A stretch of DNA of 22,554 nucleotides from assembly GCA_014871545.1 (NCBI GenBank), contig WGSR01000005.1, positions 1-22,554 on the forward strand. Reading direction: 5' to 3'. Source of the stretch: Collinsella sp. (lineage in GTDB: Bacteria > Actinomycetota > Coriobacteriia > Coriobacteriales > Coriobacteriaceae). The notes beneath the pieces were generated by a model that worked only from the letters and a program-made list of their open reading frames with translations, was not told the origin of the DNA and ran no database searches. Shown in pieces: positions 15,475 through 22,554 of this stretch (positions are counted from its first letter, which is position 1; every line of letters begins with the position of its first letter). The translations under genes were made by a program, and so were the position numbers.

Positions 15475-15552
15475 CGTGTTCGTTTGGCGAGGTCAAACAA
15501 AATGCTGGTACCATACCTTGGTTGAGAATTTCGTATAGGTTTGGGGAATGGT

Positions 15553-16293
15553 ATGGCTACCATCGCGATTATCGGTGCGCTCGAAAAAGAGATCATGCAG
15601 ATTAAGGAAGAGCTGAGCGACGTTTGCATGGTACAGGAGGCGGGCTTGACCGTTGTGAGCGGTGAGCTCGACGGCCTGACAGTTGTCGCCACGACGGCGG
15701 GCATGGGCACGGTGAACGCCGCCGCTGCAACACAGCACCTCATTAGCAAGTATGCTCCGCAGGCTGTTGTGTTTTCGGGCATTGCGGGCGGTTTGAACCC
15801 CAAGCTCCATATCGACGACGTGGTCATTGGCAAACGCCTACGCTATCTGGATACCGATACCGCGCTTATCGCCGAGTCCGCACCGGGGCTCGAGGAGTTT
15901 GGCTCGACGCCCGCGCTGGTCGATATTGCCGCCGACGTGCTTGCTGAGCGTGGGTTTGTTGACGCTTCGAAAAATGCAGTCGCTTCGAACGAGGGCACCA
16001 AGCAGTTCCTGGTCGGCACGATTGCCACGGGTAACCGCTTTGTGACGGGCGCTACCATGCGCAACGACGCTATCGAGGCGACGCATGCCGATTGTGTCGG
16101 CATGGAGGGCGCGGCAATTGCCCATGTCGCAACCAAAAATGGTGTCGATTGCCTGGTGTTGCGCGCTATCAGCGATAATTGTGACGAGGCGTACGATGCA
16201 ATTTGCGAGCGAGAGTTCGATCTGTTCGAGTACGCGCGTGTCGCAAGTGACATCACGCTCGATATCGTCCGCCGCATTGCCGCTGCGCAATAA
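15553..16293 (+). CDS. mtnN: 5'-methylthioadenosine/S-adenosylhomocysteine nucleosidase
   Basis: The 246-residue protein matches MTAN (Pfs). It hydrolyses methylthioadenosine, S-adenosylhomocysteine and 5'-deoxyadenosine to adenine and the ribosyl product. Visible landmarks are IIGALEKEI with Glu13, TTAGMGTVNAA, VFSGIAGGLNP, VGMEGAAIAHV with Met184 and Glu185 in the ribose site, and RAISDN with the catalytic Asp208. The length is typical. The start at 15553 (ATG after GGGGAATGG) is preferred over an in-frame TTG at 15541. Placement two genes after a radical SAM enzyme may be coincidental, although 5'-deoxyadenosine from PflA is also a substrate of this family. No clear promoter was found in the 78-nt gap before it. 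Confidence 0.93.
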   Translation: MATIAIIGALEKEIMQIKEELSDVCMVQEAGLTVVSGELDGLTVVATTAGMGTVNAAAATQHLISKYAPQAVVFSGIAGGLNPKLHIDDVVIGKRLRYLDTDTALIAESAPGLEEFGSTPALVDIAADVLAERGFVDASKNAVASNEGTKQFLVGTIATGNRFVTGATMRNDAIEATHADCVGMEGAAIAHVATKNGVDCLVLRAISDNCDEAYDAICEREFDLFEYARVASDITLDIVRRIAAAQ

Positions 16294-16331
16294 CGCGTCT
16301 ATTTGTAAGAACCTACGACCAAGGAGTGTCC

Positions 16332-16922
16332 ATGGCCGATTCCATTAACTATCAGCTTGCCAAGTTCGTTGCCAGCTACGGCAAGGTTTCGCAGATTCCC
16401 GAGTCCACCTGCCCTGAGGTGAGCTTCGTCGGCCGCTCCAACGTGGGCAAGTCCTCCATCATGAACAAGCTATTTGGCCGCAAGAACCTGGTCAAGGTTT
16501 CGAGCACGCCGGGCAAGACGAGCAACATCAATTTCTTCGAGGCCGACGACGTGCATTTCGTGGACCTGCCGGGTTACGGTTTCGCCCGTCGCTCCAAGGC
16601 CGAGCGCGACCGCTGGGCCGAGCTTATCGGCGACTTTTTTGACTCCGAGCGCAGCTTTAACCTGGTTGTGTCGCTGGTGGACATTCGCCACGACCCCAGT
16701 AAACTCGACCATGACATGATCGACTACCTACAGGGCAACGAGTTCAACTTTATCGTCTGCCTCACCAAGGCCGACAAACTCAGCCGCACCCAGCAGGCTC
16801 GCCAAGCAGCAGCCATCAAAAAGCAGCTCAACGTCCCGGCCGAGAACGTGATCATCACAAGCTCCCAGACCGGTACCGGCATCGACGAACTCAAGCGCCG
16901 CATCGCCGAAGCCTGCCTCTAG
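16332..16922 (+). CDS. engB: Ribosome-biogenesis GTP-binding protein EngB (YsxC/YihA)
   Basis: The 196-residue protein is a single-domain Era-like GTPase with all signature boxes: G1 GRSNVGKSS at 34-42, the STPGKTSNINFF switch region (58-69), G3 DLPGYG at 78-83 followed by GFARRSKAERDRW, G4 TKAD at 145-148, and an SSQTGTG G5 segment. EngB is required for late large-ribosomal-subunit assembly. The start at 16332 has AAGGAG five nt upstream. It lies 38 nt after mtnN and is likely co-transcribed. The downstream 250 nt include the palindrome E3 before the convergent thrB. Confidence 0.95.
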   Translation: MADSINYQLAKFVASYGKVSQIPESTCPEVSFVGRSNVGKSSIMNKLFGRKNLVKVSSTPGKTSNINFFEADDVHFVDLPGYGFARRSKAERDRWAELIGDFFDSERSFNLVVSLVDIRHDPSKLDHDMIDYLQGNEFNFIVCLTKADKLSRTQQARQAAAIKKQLNVPAENVIITSSQTGTGIDELKRRIAEACL

Positions 16923-16998
16923 TAAGTGCTCCTTACCAGCAAGAGCCCCTGCCAATAAAAATCAGCTATCAGCCCGGCGCCCCTTCAAAGCGTGGGTC

Positions 16999-17185
16999 CC
17001 TGTAGACATCCTCAGCAAGGTAGGCGCTGGGACGGTCGGGATGTTCCCTCAAAATCATTCCGCAGCGCGAAGGCCCCTTGTCCGTCGCTCCGTAGGAGCA
17101 GGACAAGGAGCCTTCATGCGCGAGGACGATTTTGAGGGAACATCCCGACCGTCCCGGACAGGTATATGAGGAGGATGTCTACAGG
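16999..17185 (-). repeat. Palindromic element E3, about 187 bp, including the thrB stop codon
   Basis: Nested pairing runs from CCTGTAGACATCCTC (16999-17013) with its exact inverse at 17171-17185, through a 15-nt/15-nt unpaired zone, to a perfect 28-bp stem (17029-17056 with 17128-17155). Then come the family loop (on the minus strand GTCCTC facing TGCGGAAT), a GCGC/GCGC stem with an AT bulge, CCTTCG-rich pairing, CCTTGTCC/GGACAAGG, and a GCTCC/GGAGC tip. The right outer arm contains the last codons and stop of thrB. It sits between convergent engB and thrB, so it could also serve as a bidirectional terminator. Confidence 0.85.
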
Positions 17186-18060
17186 TACTCGATTTGAGCG
17201 CCCTCGGTGTCGCACGTGAGGATATGCGTATCACACTTGGGGAACTGCTCGCGCAGCTTGACCTGCAGGAACTTTGCCACGATGGTGTCGTCGGTCACAG
17301 CCATGAGAGTCGAGCCCGAACCACTGATCCAGATGGTCTTGGCGCCGCCGTTAAGGCAGGTGTCGCGCACGGCGTTGTAGTCGGGAATCAGACGGCGACG
17401 ATAGGGTTCCTGGATGCGGTCGTCATTGGCGGCGGCAATCAGGTCGAGGTCACCAGTCTCCAAGCCGCGTGTCATACCGGCGATGCGGCCCATCTGCCAC
17501 ACGGCGGTGGAGAGCGGAATCTCCTGCGGTACGACCTTGCGCGCCTCGCTCGTGTGTACCTCGTAGGGCGGAATCACGGTAATAAAACGCAAGCGATTGC
17601 TTACCTCGTAGCGCAGGCACTGGGGGAGCGAATCGGTCGGCGTAAAGGAGCAGACGGCGCCGCCCAGGATGGCAGGGGCGACGTTATCGGGATGCCCCTC
17701 GACCTCGGTGGCAATGCGGACGAGCTCGGCACGGTCGACGGTGTAGCCCGTCAGCGCGGCGGCGGCCATAATGCCGGCGACGACGCAGGTGGAGCTGGAG
17801 CCCAGGCCGCGGGCGACGGGAACGTCAGTCTGAATGTCGATGGCGACGGGGAAGGCCGGCTCGCCCCATGCGGCCAGTGCATCGACAAAGCTCACGTAGA
17901 CCAGGTTGTTCTCGTTTTGGAATTCCTCGGGGCAGCCCGTGATGGTGAGCTTGTCGGCGCGCTCGAAGGTAAAGTGCGAGTAGAGGCTGACGGCCATGCC
18001 GAGGGTGTCGTAGCCGATGCCTAGGTTGGCGCTGGTTGCTGGGACGGTGATTTTGATCAT
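17179..18060 (-). CDS. thrB: Homoserine kinase (GHMP family)
   Basis: The 293-residue cytoplasmic enzyme phosphorylates homoserine for threonine synthesis. It begins MIKITVPATSANLGIGYDT, has the ATP-binding GHMP motif PVARGLGSSST at 81-91, an EGHPDNVAPAILGG segment, and the late motif WISGSGSTLMAV. The start at 18060 has AGGAGG at ideal spacing. The frame is open further upstream, but that extension would translate palindrome E5 and is rejected. The gene is downstream of thrC on the same strand, separated by a thrC terminator and E5, so it may have its own promoter (GATAAT on the minus strand around 18200). Its last codons form part of palindrome E3. Confidence 0.95.
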   Translation of the reverse strand: MIKITVPATSANLGIGYDTLGMAVSLYSHFTFERADKLTITGCPEEFQNENNLVYVSFVDALAAWGEPAFPVAIDIQTDVPVARGLGSSSTCVVAGIMAAAALTGYTVDRAELVRIATEVEGHPDNVAPAILGGAVCSFTPTDSLPQCLRYEVSNRLRFITVIPPYEVHTSEARKVVPQEIPLSTAVWQMGRIAGMTRGLETGDLDLIAAANDDRIQEPYRRRLIPDYNAVRDTCLNGGAKTIWISGSGSTLMAVTDDTIVAKFLQVKLREQFPKCDTHILTCDTEGAQIEYL

Positions 18061-18080
18061 GTGGGTCCTCCTGGGCGGGG

Positions 18081-18180
18081 CTGGCCGTTTAGTTCGCTGC
18101 TCGGGCAGTCCTGGCTCGCTCGGAAAGCACATTAAGTGCTTTCCGGCTCGTGCGGAACTCGCGACGAACTAAACGGCCAG
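18081..18180 (+). repeat. Palindromic element E5, divergent family member between thrC and thrB
   Basis: CTGGCCGTTTAGTTCG (18081-18096) pairs perfectly with 18165-18180. GGAAAGCAC (18122-18130) pairs with GTGCTTTCC (18136-18144) around ATTAA. Between them GTCCTG (18108-18113) and TGCGGAAC (18151-18158) recall the loop sequences of E1-E3, but inner pairing is less regular. It lies immediately before the thrB ribosome binding site. Confidence 0.7.
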
Positions 18181-18212
18181 ACCCGCTCGCATGCTCGTCA
18201 TTATCCCAAAAG

Positions 18213-18249
18213 CTAAATAAAAAGAAGGTGCGCCGGCTTTCGCCGGCGC
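18213..18249 (-). terminator. Rho-independent terminator of thrC
   Basis: On the minus strand GCGCCGGC-GAAA-GCCGGCGC (18249 to 18230) is followed by ACCTTCTTTTTATTTA. It is a stable stem with GNRA loop and a good T run, 12 nt after the thrC stop codon. The stem nearly matches the hairpin at 5632-5651. Confidence 0.85.
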
Positions 18250-18261
18250 TTAATGAGGGAT

Positions 18262-19779
18262 CTAGTTGGTGCTCATTCGTTTTGCTGCGGACTCGACGTA
18301 GCTTGCCATCTCATCGACGTCGCAGACGTCTTCGAAGCGGACGGGCTTGGACTCGAGTTCGGCGAGCTGTGCCGGTGCGATCGTATTGGTGGCCTGCTCG
18401 AGCACGCGCATGGCTTCAAAATCATCCTCGGGAACGTCAAGCCCCAGGGCGTCACAGCAGGCGCGCGGGAACTTGTAGGGGCTGGCGGTCGAAAGCAGCA
18501 CGCGGGCCTTGGCGCCCTCGGCAGGAGCGACCTTTTCAAAGACGTGATAGCCGCAAGCGGTGTGCGGGTCGATCACATAACCGTTCGCATCCCAGCAGCT
18601 CTTGATGGCGGCGCGGACCTCGTCCTCGCTGGCCCAGCCGCAGCCAAAGACGCTCTGGATCTTGGCCAGCAGCTCGGCGGGTACCTCGTAGCGGCCAGTC
18701 TGTGACAACTGCTCCATAAGGCCGGCAACGAGTTCGCAGTCGCCGTCGGACAGGAAGTAGAGCATGCGCTCCAGGTTGGAGCTAATAAGGATGTCCATCG
18801 ACGGCGAGATGGTCGTGAAGAACGGGCGGTTGCGGTCGTAGACGCCGGTAGTCAGGAAGTCGGCAAGCACGTTGTTCTTGTCGCTCGCCACGACGAGCTT
18901 GGCGACGGGTAGGCCCATGCGCTTGGCGTAGTAGCCGGCCAGGATGTCGCCAAAGTTGCCGGTCGGCACACAGAACTCTACGGCGTCGCCGGCCTCGATG
19001 GCGCCGGCGCGCAGCAGCTGCGCATAGGCGGCAAAGTAGTAGACGACCTGCGGTACCAGACGGCCGACATTGATGGAGTTGGCGCTCGAAAGCACCGTGC
19101 CGGCGGCCTCCAGGCGCTCGGCAAGCTCCTTATCGGCAAAGATACGCTTGACGGCGCTCTGGGCGTCGTCAAAGTTGCCGCGGATGCCGCAGACGGCGAC
19201 GTTGTCGCCCTCCTGCGTGGACATCTGCAGGTTCTGGACGCGGCTGACCTTGCCCTCGGGATAAAAGACGGTGATGCCCGTGCCCGGAGCGTCGGCAAAA
19301 CCGGCGAGCGCGGCCTTGCCCGTGTCGCCCGATGTGGCGGTGACGATCATGATGCGCTCGGCGCCGCCGTCCTTGGCGGAAGTGCGGGCCATCAGACGGG
19401 GGAGCATCTGCAGGGCAACGTCCTTGAAGGCGCTTGTGGGGCCGCCAAAGAGCTCCATCACATAGGTCTGAGGGGCGTCAGCGCCCGGCGCAGCGTCGAG
19501 TTTGACGAGCGGCGTAACCTCTTCACTCGCGAACGTGCCGCGGTATGCCTCGTCGACACACGCCGAAATTTCTTCGGCCGTGTAATCATTCAGTAACATT
19601 CCCAACACATCTTGAGCGATTTCAAAGTACGATTTATCTGCAAGCGAGCTGATATCGACCTGCTGGGTGCCGAGCTCGTCCGAGACAAACAAACCCCCGT
19701 CGGGAGCGATGCCGGTACGGATTGCCACCTTACTTGAGCACGATAAAGTGCGTCCTCGTGTACTATGATAAGTTCCCAT
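18262..19779 (-). CDS. thrC: Threonine synthase
   Basis: The 505-residue PLP enzyme converts O-phosphohomoserine to threonine. It is the long class of threonine synthase: N-terminal MGTYHSTRGR and GIAPDGGLFV, FGGPTSAFKD with the PLP lysine at 119, TATSGDTGKAAL, ANSINVGRLVPQVVYYF, VPTGNFGDILAGYYAKRMG for phosphate binding, and STASPYKF near the end. The start at 19779 has GAGGAG nine nt upstream; an upstream in-frame start at 19824 lacks one. It is divergently arranged with lysC across about 100 nt, so the two promoters may overlap and be jointly regulated. Confidence 0.96.
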   Translation of the reverse strand: MGTYHSTRGRTLSCSSKVAIRTGIAPDGGLFVSDELGTQQVDISSLADKSYFEIAQDVLGMLLNDYTAEEISACVDEAYRGTFASEEVTPLVKLDAAPGADAPQTYVMELFGGPTSAFKDVALQMLPRLMARTSAKDGGAERIMIVTATSGDTGKAALAGFADAPGTGITVFYPEGKVSRVQNLQMSTQEGDNVAVCGIRGNFDDAQSAVKRIFADKELAERLEAAGTVLSSANSINVGRLVPQVVYYFAAYAQLLRAGAIEAGDAVEFCVPTGNFGDILAGYYAKRMGLPVAKLVVASDKNNVLADFLTTGVYDRNRPFFTTISPSMDILISSNLERMLYFLSDGDCELVAGLMEQLSQTGRYEVPAELLAKIQSVFGCGWASEDEVRAAIKSCWDANGYVIDPHTACGYHVFEKVAPAEGAKARVLLSTASPYKFPRACCDALGLDVPEDDFEAMRVLEQATNTIAPAQLAELESKPVRFEDVCDVDEMASYVESAAKRMSTN

Positions 19780-19883
19780 ATAACACTGCTCCTCGGATGC
19801 CTTGGTCCCAATCGGTGAAACCATGGTATCAGAGCGCGCAAAATAGGTTTGCAGAGGCTTTTTAGAAAGGTAACCTCCAGCCC

Positions 19884-21272
19884 ATGATTAAGATTGCCAA
19901 GTTTGGCGGCTCGTCGGTCGCCGACGCTGAACACTTCAAGAAGATCAAGGCCATCGTCGACGCCGACCCTGCCCGCCGTTTTGTGGTGGTTTCCGCCTGC
20001 GGCCGCCGCTTTAAGGGCGACACCAAGGTGACCGACCTGCTCTACCTGGTTAACGCGCACGTTAAGTATCACGTGTCGTGCGAGGAACTGCTCGAGGACA
20101 TTGGCCAGCGCTATTTTGATATCGCTGACGAGCTGGAGCTCACCTATCCCATCCGCGAGGAGTTCGCGGCCTTTGCCGAGCGCGCCCGCTCGGGCGGCTA
20201 CTCTACCGAGGAGCTCGTGAGCCGCGGCGAGTATTTCACCGCTCGCCTGATGGCCGAGTACCTGGGCCTGCCGTTCCTGGACGCCGCGACGGTTGTGGCG
20301 TTCCATCACGACGGTACGCTCAGCATGAATCGCACCTCCGAGCTGGTGCAGGAGTACGGCCAGCAGGGCGGCTTTGTTATGCCCGGTTTCTACGGCGCGA
20401 CGCGTGAGGGCCAGATCAAGCTGCTCGACCGTGGTGGCGGCGATATTTCCGGCTCGATCCTGGCCAAGTGCCTGGGTGCCGACCTGTACGAGAACTGGAC
20501 CGACGTCTCGGGCTTCTATTCTGCCGATCCTCGCATTGTGCCCGAGGCTCAGCCCATTGCGCGCGTTACCTACGAGGAGCTGCGCGAACTTTCGTACATG
20601 GGTGCAAGCGTCTTGCACGAGGAGGCCGTGTTCCCCGTGCGCGAGGCGGGTATTCCGCTGGTCATCAAGAACACCAATGCGCCGCAGGACCCCGGCACCA
20701 TCATTAGCGAGACGGCTGATGAGGGTGAGGCAGAGCCCATCATTACCGGCGTGACCGGCAAGCGCGGCTTTGTCGCCATCAACGTTGCCCGCGACCGCAC
20801 CAAGCCCCGTGTTGGCTTTATGCGCCGCGCGCTTTCGGTCTTCGAGCGCTATGACGTTTCCGTCGAGCACATGCCCACCGGTGTCGACCGCTTTGGCGCC
20901 GTGGTGCAGGAGCAGGACGTGCACGACTCGCTGTACTCGCTCGTGGGCGACATTCAGCAGGAGGTCGAGCCGCTCGAGATCGAGGTTGTCGAGGGCCTGG
21001 CGCTCATCGCGACCGTCGGCCGTAACCTGCGTGGCCGCGCAGGTATCTCGGGCCATCTGTTTGGCATGCTTGGCCAGGCCGGCGTGAGCGTGCGCATGAT
21101 TTCGCAGAGCTGCGACGAGATCAACATCATTATCGGTGTCGAGGAGAAGGACTTCGACCTGGCGATTCAGACCATCTACCGTGCCTTCTCCGATGAGAAC
21201 GGCATTGTGAAGGTCTCCGACCTGGAGGTCCCCGCACCGGTCGATCCCGCCCTGGCCGCGCTCCGCAAGTAG
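19884..21272 (+). CDS. lysC: Aspartate kinase with C-terminal ACT domains
   Basis: The 462-residue enzyme phosphorylates aspartate, the first step to lysine, threonine and methionine. It has KFGGSSVA at 6-13, SRGEYFTARL, MPGFYGAT, and DRGGGDISGS, where many homologues have G-R-G-G-S-D. Two ACT domains follow after about residue 300, including VTGKRGFVAINVARDR and LIATVGRNLRGRAGISGHLF, which implies feedback control by an end-product amino acid. It is monofunctional, with no dehydrogenase domain. The ATG lacks a normally placed ribosome binding site: AAAGG is 13 nt away, and CCTCC lies between. The asd gene follows after a terminator. Confidence 0.95.
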   Translation: MIKIAKFGGSSVADAEHFKKIKAIVDADPARRFVVVSACGRRFKGDTKVTDLLYLVNAHVKYHVSCEELLEDIGQRYFDIADELELTYPIREEFAAFAERARSGGYSTEELVSRGEYFTARLMAEYLGLPFLDAATVVAFHHDGTLSMNRTSELVQEYGQQGGFVMPGFYGATREGQIKLLDRGGGDISGSILAKCLGADLYENWTDVSGFYSADPRIVPEAQPIARVTYEELRELSYMGASVLHEEAVFPVREAGIPLVIKNTNAPQDPGTIISETADEGEAEPIITGVTGKRGFVAINVARDRTKPRVGFMRRALSVFERYDVSVEHMPTGVDRFGAVVQEQDVHDSLYSLVGDIQQEVEPLEIEVVEGLALIATVGRNLRGRAGISGHLFGMLGQAGVSVRMISQSCDEINIIIGVEEKDFDLAIQTIYRAFSDENGIVKVSDLEVPAPVDPALAALRK

Positions 21273-21288
21273 CTGCCGTCCCGGTGCA

Positions 21289-21315
21289 TTTTTGGGACAA
21301 GTGCCAAAAATCTAC
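21289..21315. repeat. Short palindrome ATTTTTGG...CCAAAAAT
   Basis: ATTTTTGG and CCAAAAAT lie around GACAAGTG just after lysC. Half of the same sequence occurs at 981-1001 (ATGTCCCAAAAATCTAC). It looks like a small dispersed palindrome. Confidence 0.45.
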
Positions 21316-21344
21316 GGCGGGGCGTTTCGTTTCGGTTTCGTTTC

Positions 21345-21380
21345 GACGGGGCGGGTTTCGTGTCCGCCCCGTTCTTGTAT
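21345..21380 (+). terminator. Terminator after lysC
   Basis: ACGGGGCGG (21346-21354) pairs with CCGCCCCGT (21364-21372) and TTCTTGTAT follows. It is preceded by a short run of GTTTCG repeats (21323-21345). The asd gene begins 66 nt downstream, so asd should have its own promoter or depend on read-through. Confidence 0.7.
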
Positions 21381-21446
21381 ACACTGGCAACAATAATTGG
21401 CCTGCTCGGCGTGCGGGCAAAAGCCAAAACCTTTAAAGGGGGAAGC

Positions 21447-22472
21447 ATGAAACAGTACACGGTTGCTATTTTGGGCGCGACGGGAGCCGTGGGCACCCAG
21501 ATGCTCGAGTGCCTCAACGAGCAGGAGTTCCCGGTCGGTAAGCTCAAGCTGTTGGCAAGTGCACGCTCCGCGGGCAAAACCGTTGAGTTCCGCGGCGAGC
21601 AGATCGTGATTGAAGAGGCTTGCCCCGAGGCCTTTGAGGGCTGCGACATCGTACTCGGCGCTGCCGGCGACGATATCGCCAAGGAGCTGCTGCCCGAGGC
21701 CGTCAAGCGCGGCGCCGTCGTGGTCGACAACAGCCATGCCTTCCGCATGGATCCCGAGGTGCCGCTGGTCGTGCCCGAGATCAATGCCGACGATATCAAG
21801 TGGCATCACGGCCTTATCGCCAACCCCAACTGCGCGACCATCATCGGTCTGGTTCCCACGTGGCCGCTGCACCAGCTCGCCGGCGTGAAGCGCATGATCG
21901 TCTCGACGTATCAGGCGGCTTCGGGTGCCGGCGCTCCCGGTATGGCCGAGCTCGAGGCTCAGCTGGCCGCCCTGGGCCGTGGCGAGGAGATTCCCGAGCC
22001 GCGCGCGTTTGCCGCCCAGCTGGCGAGCAACCTGATTCCGCAGATCGGCGGTGTCAAGGAGGAAGGCTTTACCTCCGAGGAGATGAAGCTGCAAAACGAG
22101 GGCCGCAAGATCATGCACCTGCCCGAGCTGCGCGTGAACTGCACCTGCGTGCGCGTGCCCGTGCTGCGTTCGCACTCCGAGAGCATTACGCTCGAGTTTG
22201 AGCGCGACATCACGGTCGAGGAGGCCCGTGCCGCGCTGGCCGCCGCTCCCGGCGTGAAGCTGGTTGACGACATGAGCGCCGAGGATGCACACGACCGCTT
22301 CCCCATGCCGATGGACACCTCCGACCAGGACCTGATTTGGGTCGGTCGCGTGCGTCGCGACATCTCGAACCCCGAGGCCGCGCGCGGCATCACCTTCTGG
22401 TGCTGCGGCGACCAAATCCGTAAGGGCGCGGCAACCAACGCCGTCCAGATCGCTAAGCTGCTCTGCGAGTAG
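21447..22472 (+). CDS. asd: Aspartate-semialdehyde dehydrogenase
   Basis: The 341-residue enzyme reduces aspartyl phosphate to aspartate semialdehyde using NADPH. It has the nucleotide-binding GATGAVG at 10-16, VVVDNSHAFRMDPEVPLVVP, the catalytic Cys129 in ANPNCATI, the TYQAASGAGAPGM loop, RVPVLRSHSESITLEF with the active-site histidine, and a C-terminal WVGRVRRD. The start at 21447 follows AAAGGGGGAAG; the upstream in-frame extension would read through the terminator and is rejected. It works directly after LysC. The downstream sequence is the left half of palindrome E4. Confidence 0.96.
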   Translation: MKQYTVAILGATGAVGTQMLECLNEQEFPVGKLKLLASARSAGKTVEFRGEQIVIEEACPEAFEGCDIVLGAAGDDIAKELLPEAVKRGAVVVDNSHAFRMDPEVPLVVPEINADDIKWHHGLIANPNCATIIGLVPTWPLHQLAGVKRMIVSTYQAASGAGAPGMAELEAQLAALGRGEEIPEPRAFAAQLASNLIPQIGGVKEEGFTSEEMKLQNEGRKIMHLPELRVNCTCVRVPVLRSHSESITLEFERDITVEEARAALAAAPGVKLVDDMSAEDAHDRFPMPMDTSDQDLIWVGRVRRDISNPEAARGITFWCCGDQIRKGAATNAVQIAKLLCE

Positions 22473-22554
22473 TGTGACCTGTCCGGCGGTGGCCGGGCTT
22501 GGTTTTCAGAACGTCCTCGACCATGTGTGGCGCCTTGTCCTGCTCCTTCGGAGC
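22473..22554 (+). repeat. Palindromic element E4, left half only (cut by window end)
   Basis: After the asd stop come a GC-rich arm (GACCTGTCCGGCGGTGGCC...TTTTCAGAAC), GTCCTC (22514-22519), GACC, AT, GTGTGGCGCC, CCTTGTCC, and the tip GCTCC-TTC-GGAGC, where the window ends. The order matches E2 and E3 on their own strands, including the AT bulge after a four-base stem. The returning half must lie outside the window. Confidence 0.7.

Noticed and set aside
18061..18132. N-terminal extension of ThrB
   Set aside because: The extension lies in palindrome E5 and the ribosome binding site. The homoserine kinase homology starts at MIKITVPATSANLG.
21323..21346. GTTTCG repeats as a phase-variable microsatellite
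   Set aside because: There are only a few imperfect units in a non-coding region next to a terminator, so no switching role is supported.

Overview
This is about 22.5 kb of GC-rich bacterial chromosome. Gene content, GC-ending codon usage and the split pyruvate formate-lyase suggest a gut anaerobe of the class Coriobacteriia, most likely Collinsella or a near relative. The assignment comes from protein character and gene neighbourhood, not from a marker gene. I saw no rRNA, tRNA, CRISPR array, phage or insertion sequence.

Layout. Positions 1-903 (minus): a GTG-started MarR-type regulator, translationally coupled to the 5' end of an ABC exporter that runs off the left edge. Positions 1194-3071 (plus): a short-chain dehydrogenase and a KdgT-family 2-keto-3-deoxygluconate permease, with a terminator-like hairpin between them and a strong one after. 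Positions 3072-5926: a long leader, then pyruvate formate-lyase encoded as two genes, a 683-residue body with the Cys-Cys site and an 83-residue glycyl-radical domain. Positions 5927-6337: non-coding, with two structured palindromic elements. Positions 6338-11955: a LacI-type regulator followed by a fructoside locus (divergent GH32, sucrose-type PTS EIIBC, canonical GH32) with four matching LacI-type operators. Positions 12232-16922: degV, pflA, a class A beta-lactamase-fold serine hydrolase, MTA/SAH nucleosidase and the GTPase engB. Positions 17179-22472: threonine/lysine biosynthesis, with thrC and thrB on the minus strand and lysC and asd on the plus strand. Homoserine dehydrogenase is not in the window.

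How the genes fit together. Imported sucrose or fructoside feeds glycolysis, and pyruvate is cleaved by the two-part PFL, whose activase is encoded about 7.3 kb downstream beyond the sugar locus. LysC, Asd, ThrB and ThrC cover aspartate to threonine except for the Hom step.

The most unusual signal is a family of intergenic palindromes (5945-6048, 6087-6165, 16999-17185, the truncated 22473-22554, and a divergent relative at 18081-18180). Their arms differ in sequence but remain base-paired. They keep the same internal loop, GTCCTC opposite TGCGGAAT, and often an AT bulge four base pairs further in. This looks like a structured RNA or a REP-like single-strand DNA element. The second highlight is the natural split of PFL at the edge of its glycyl-radical domain.
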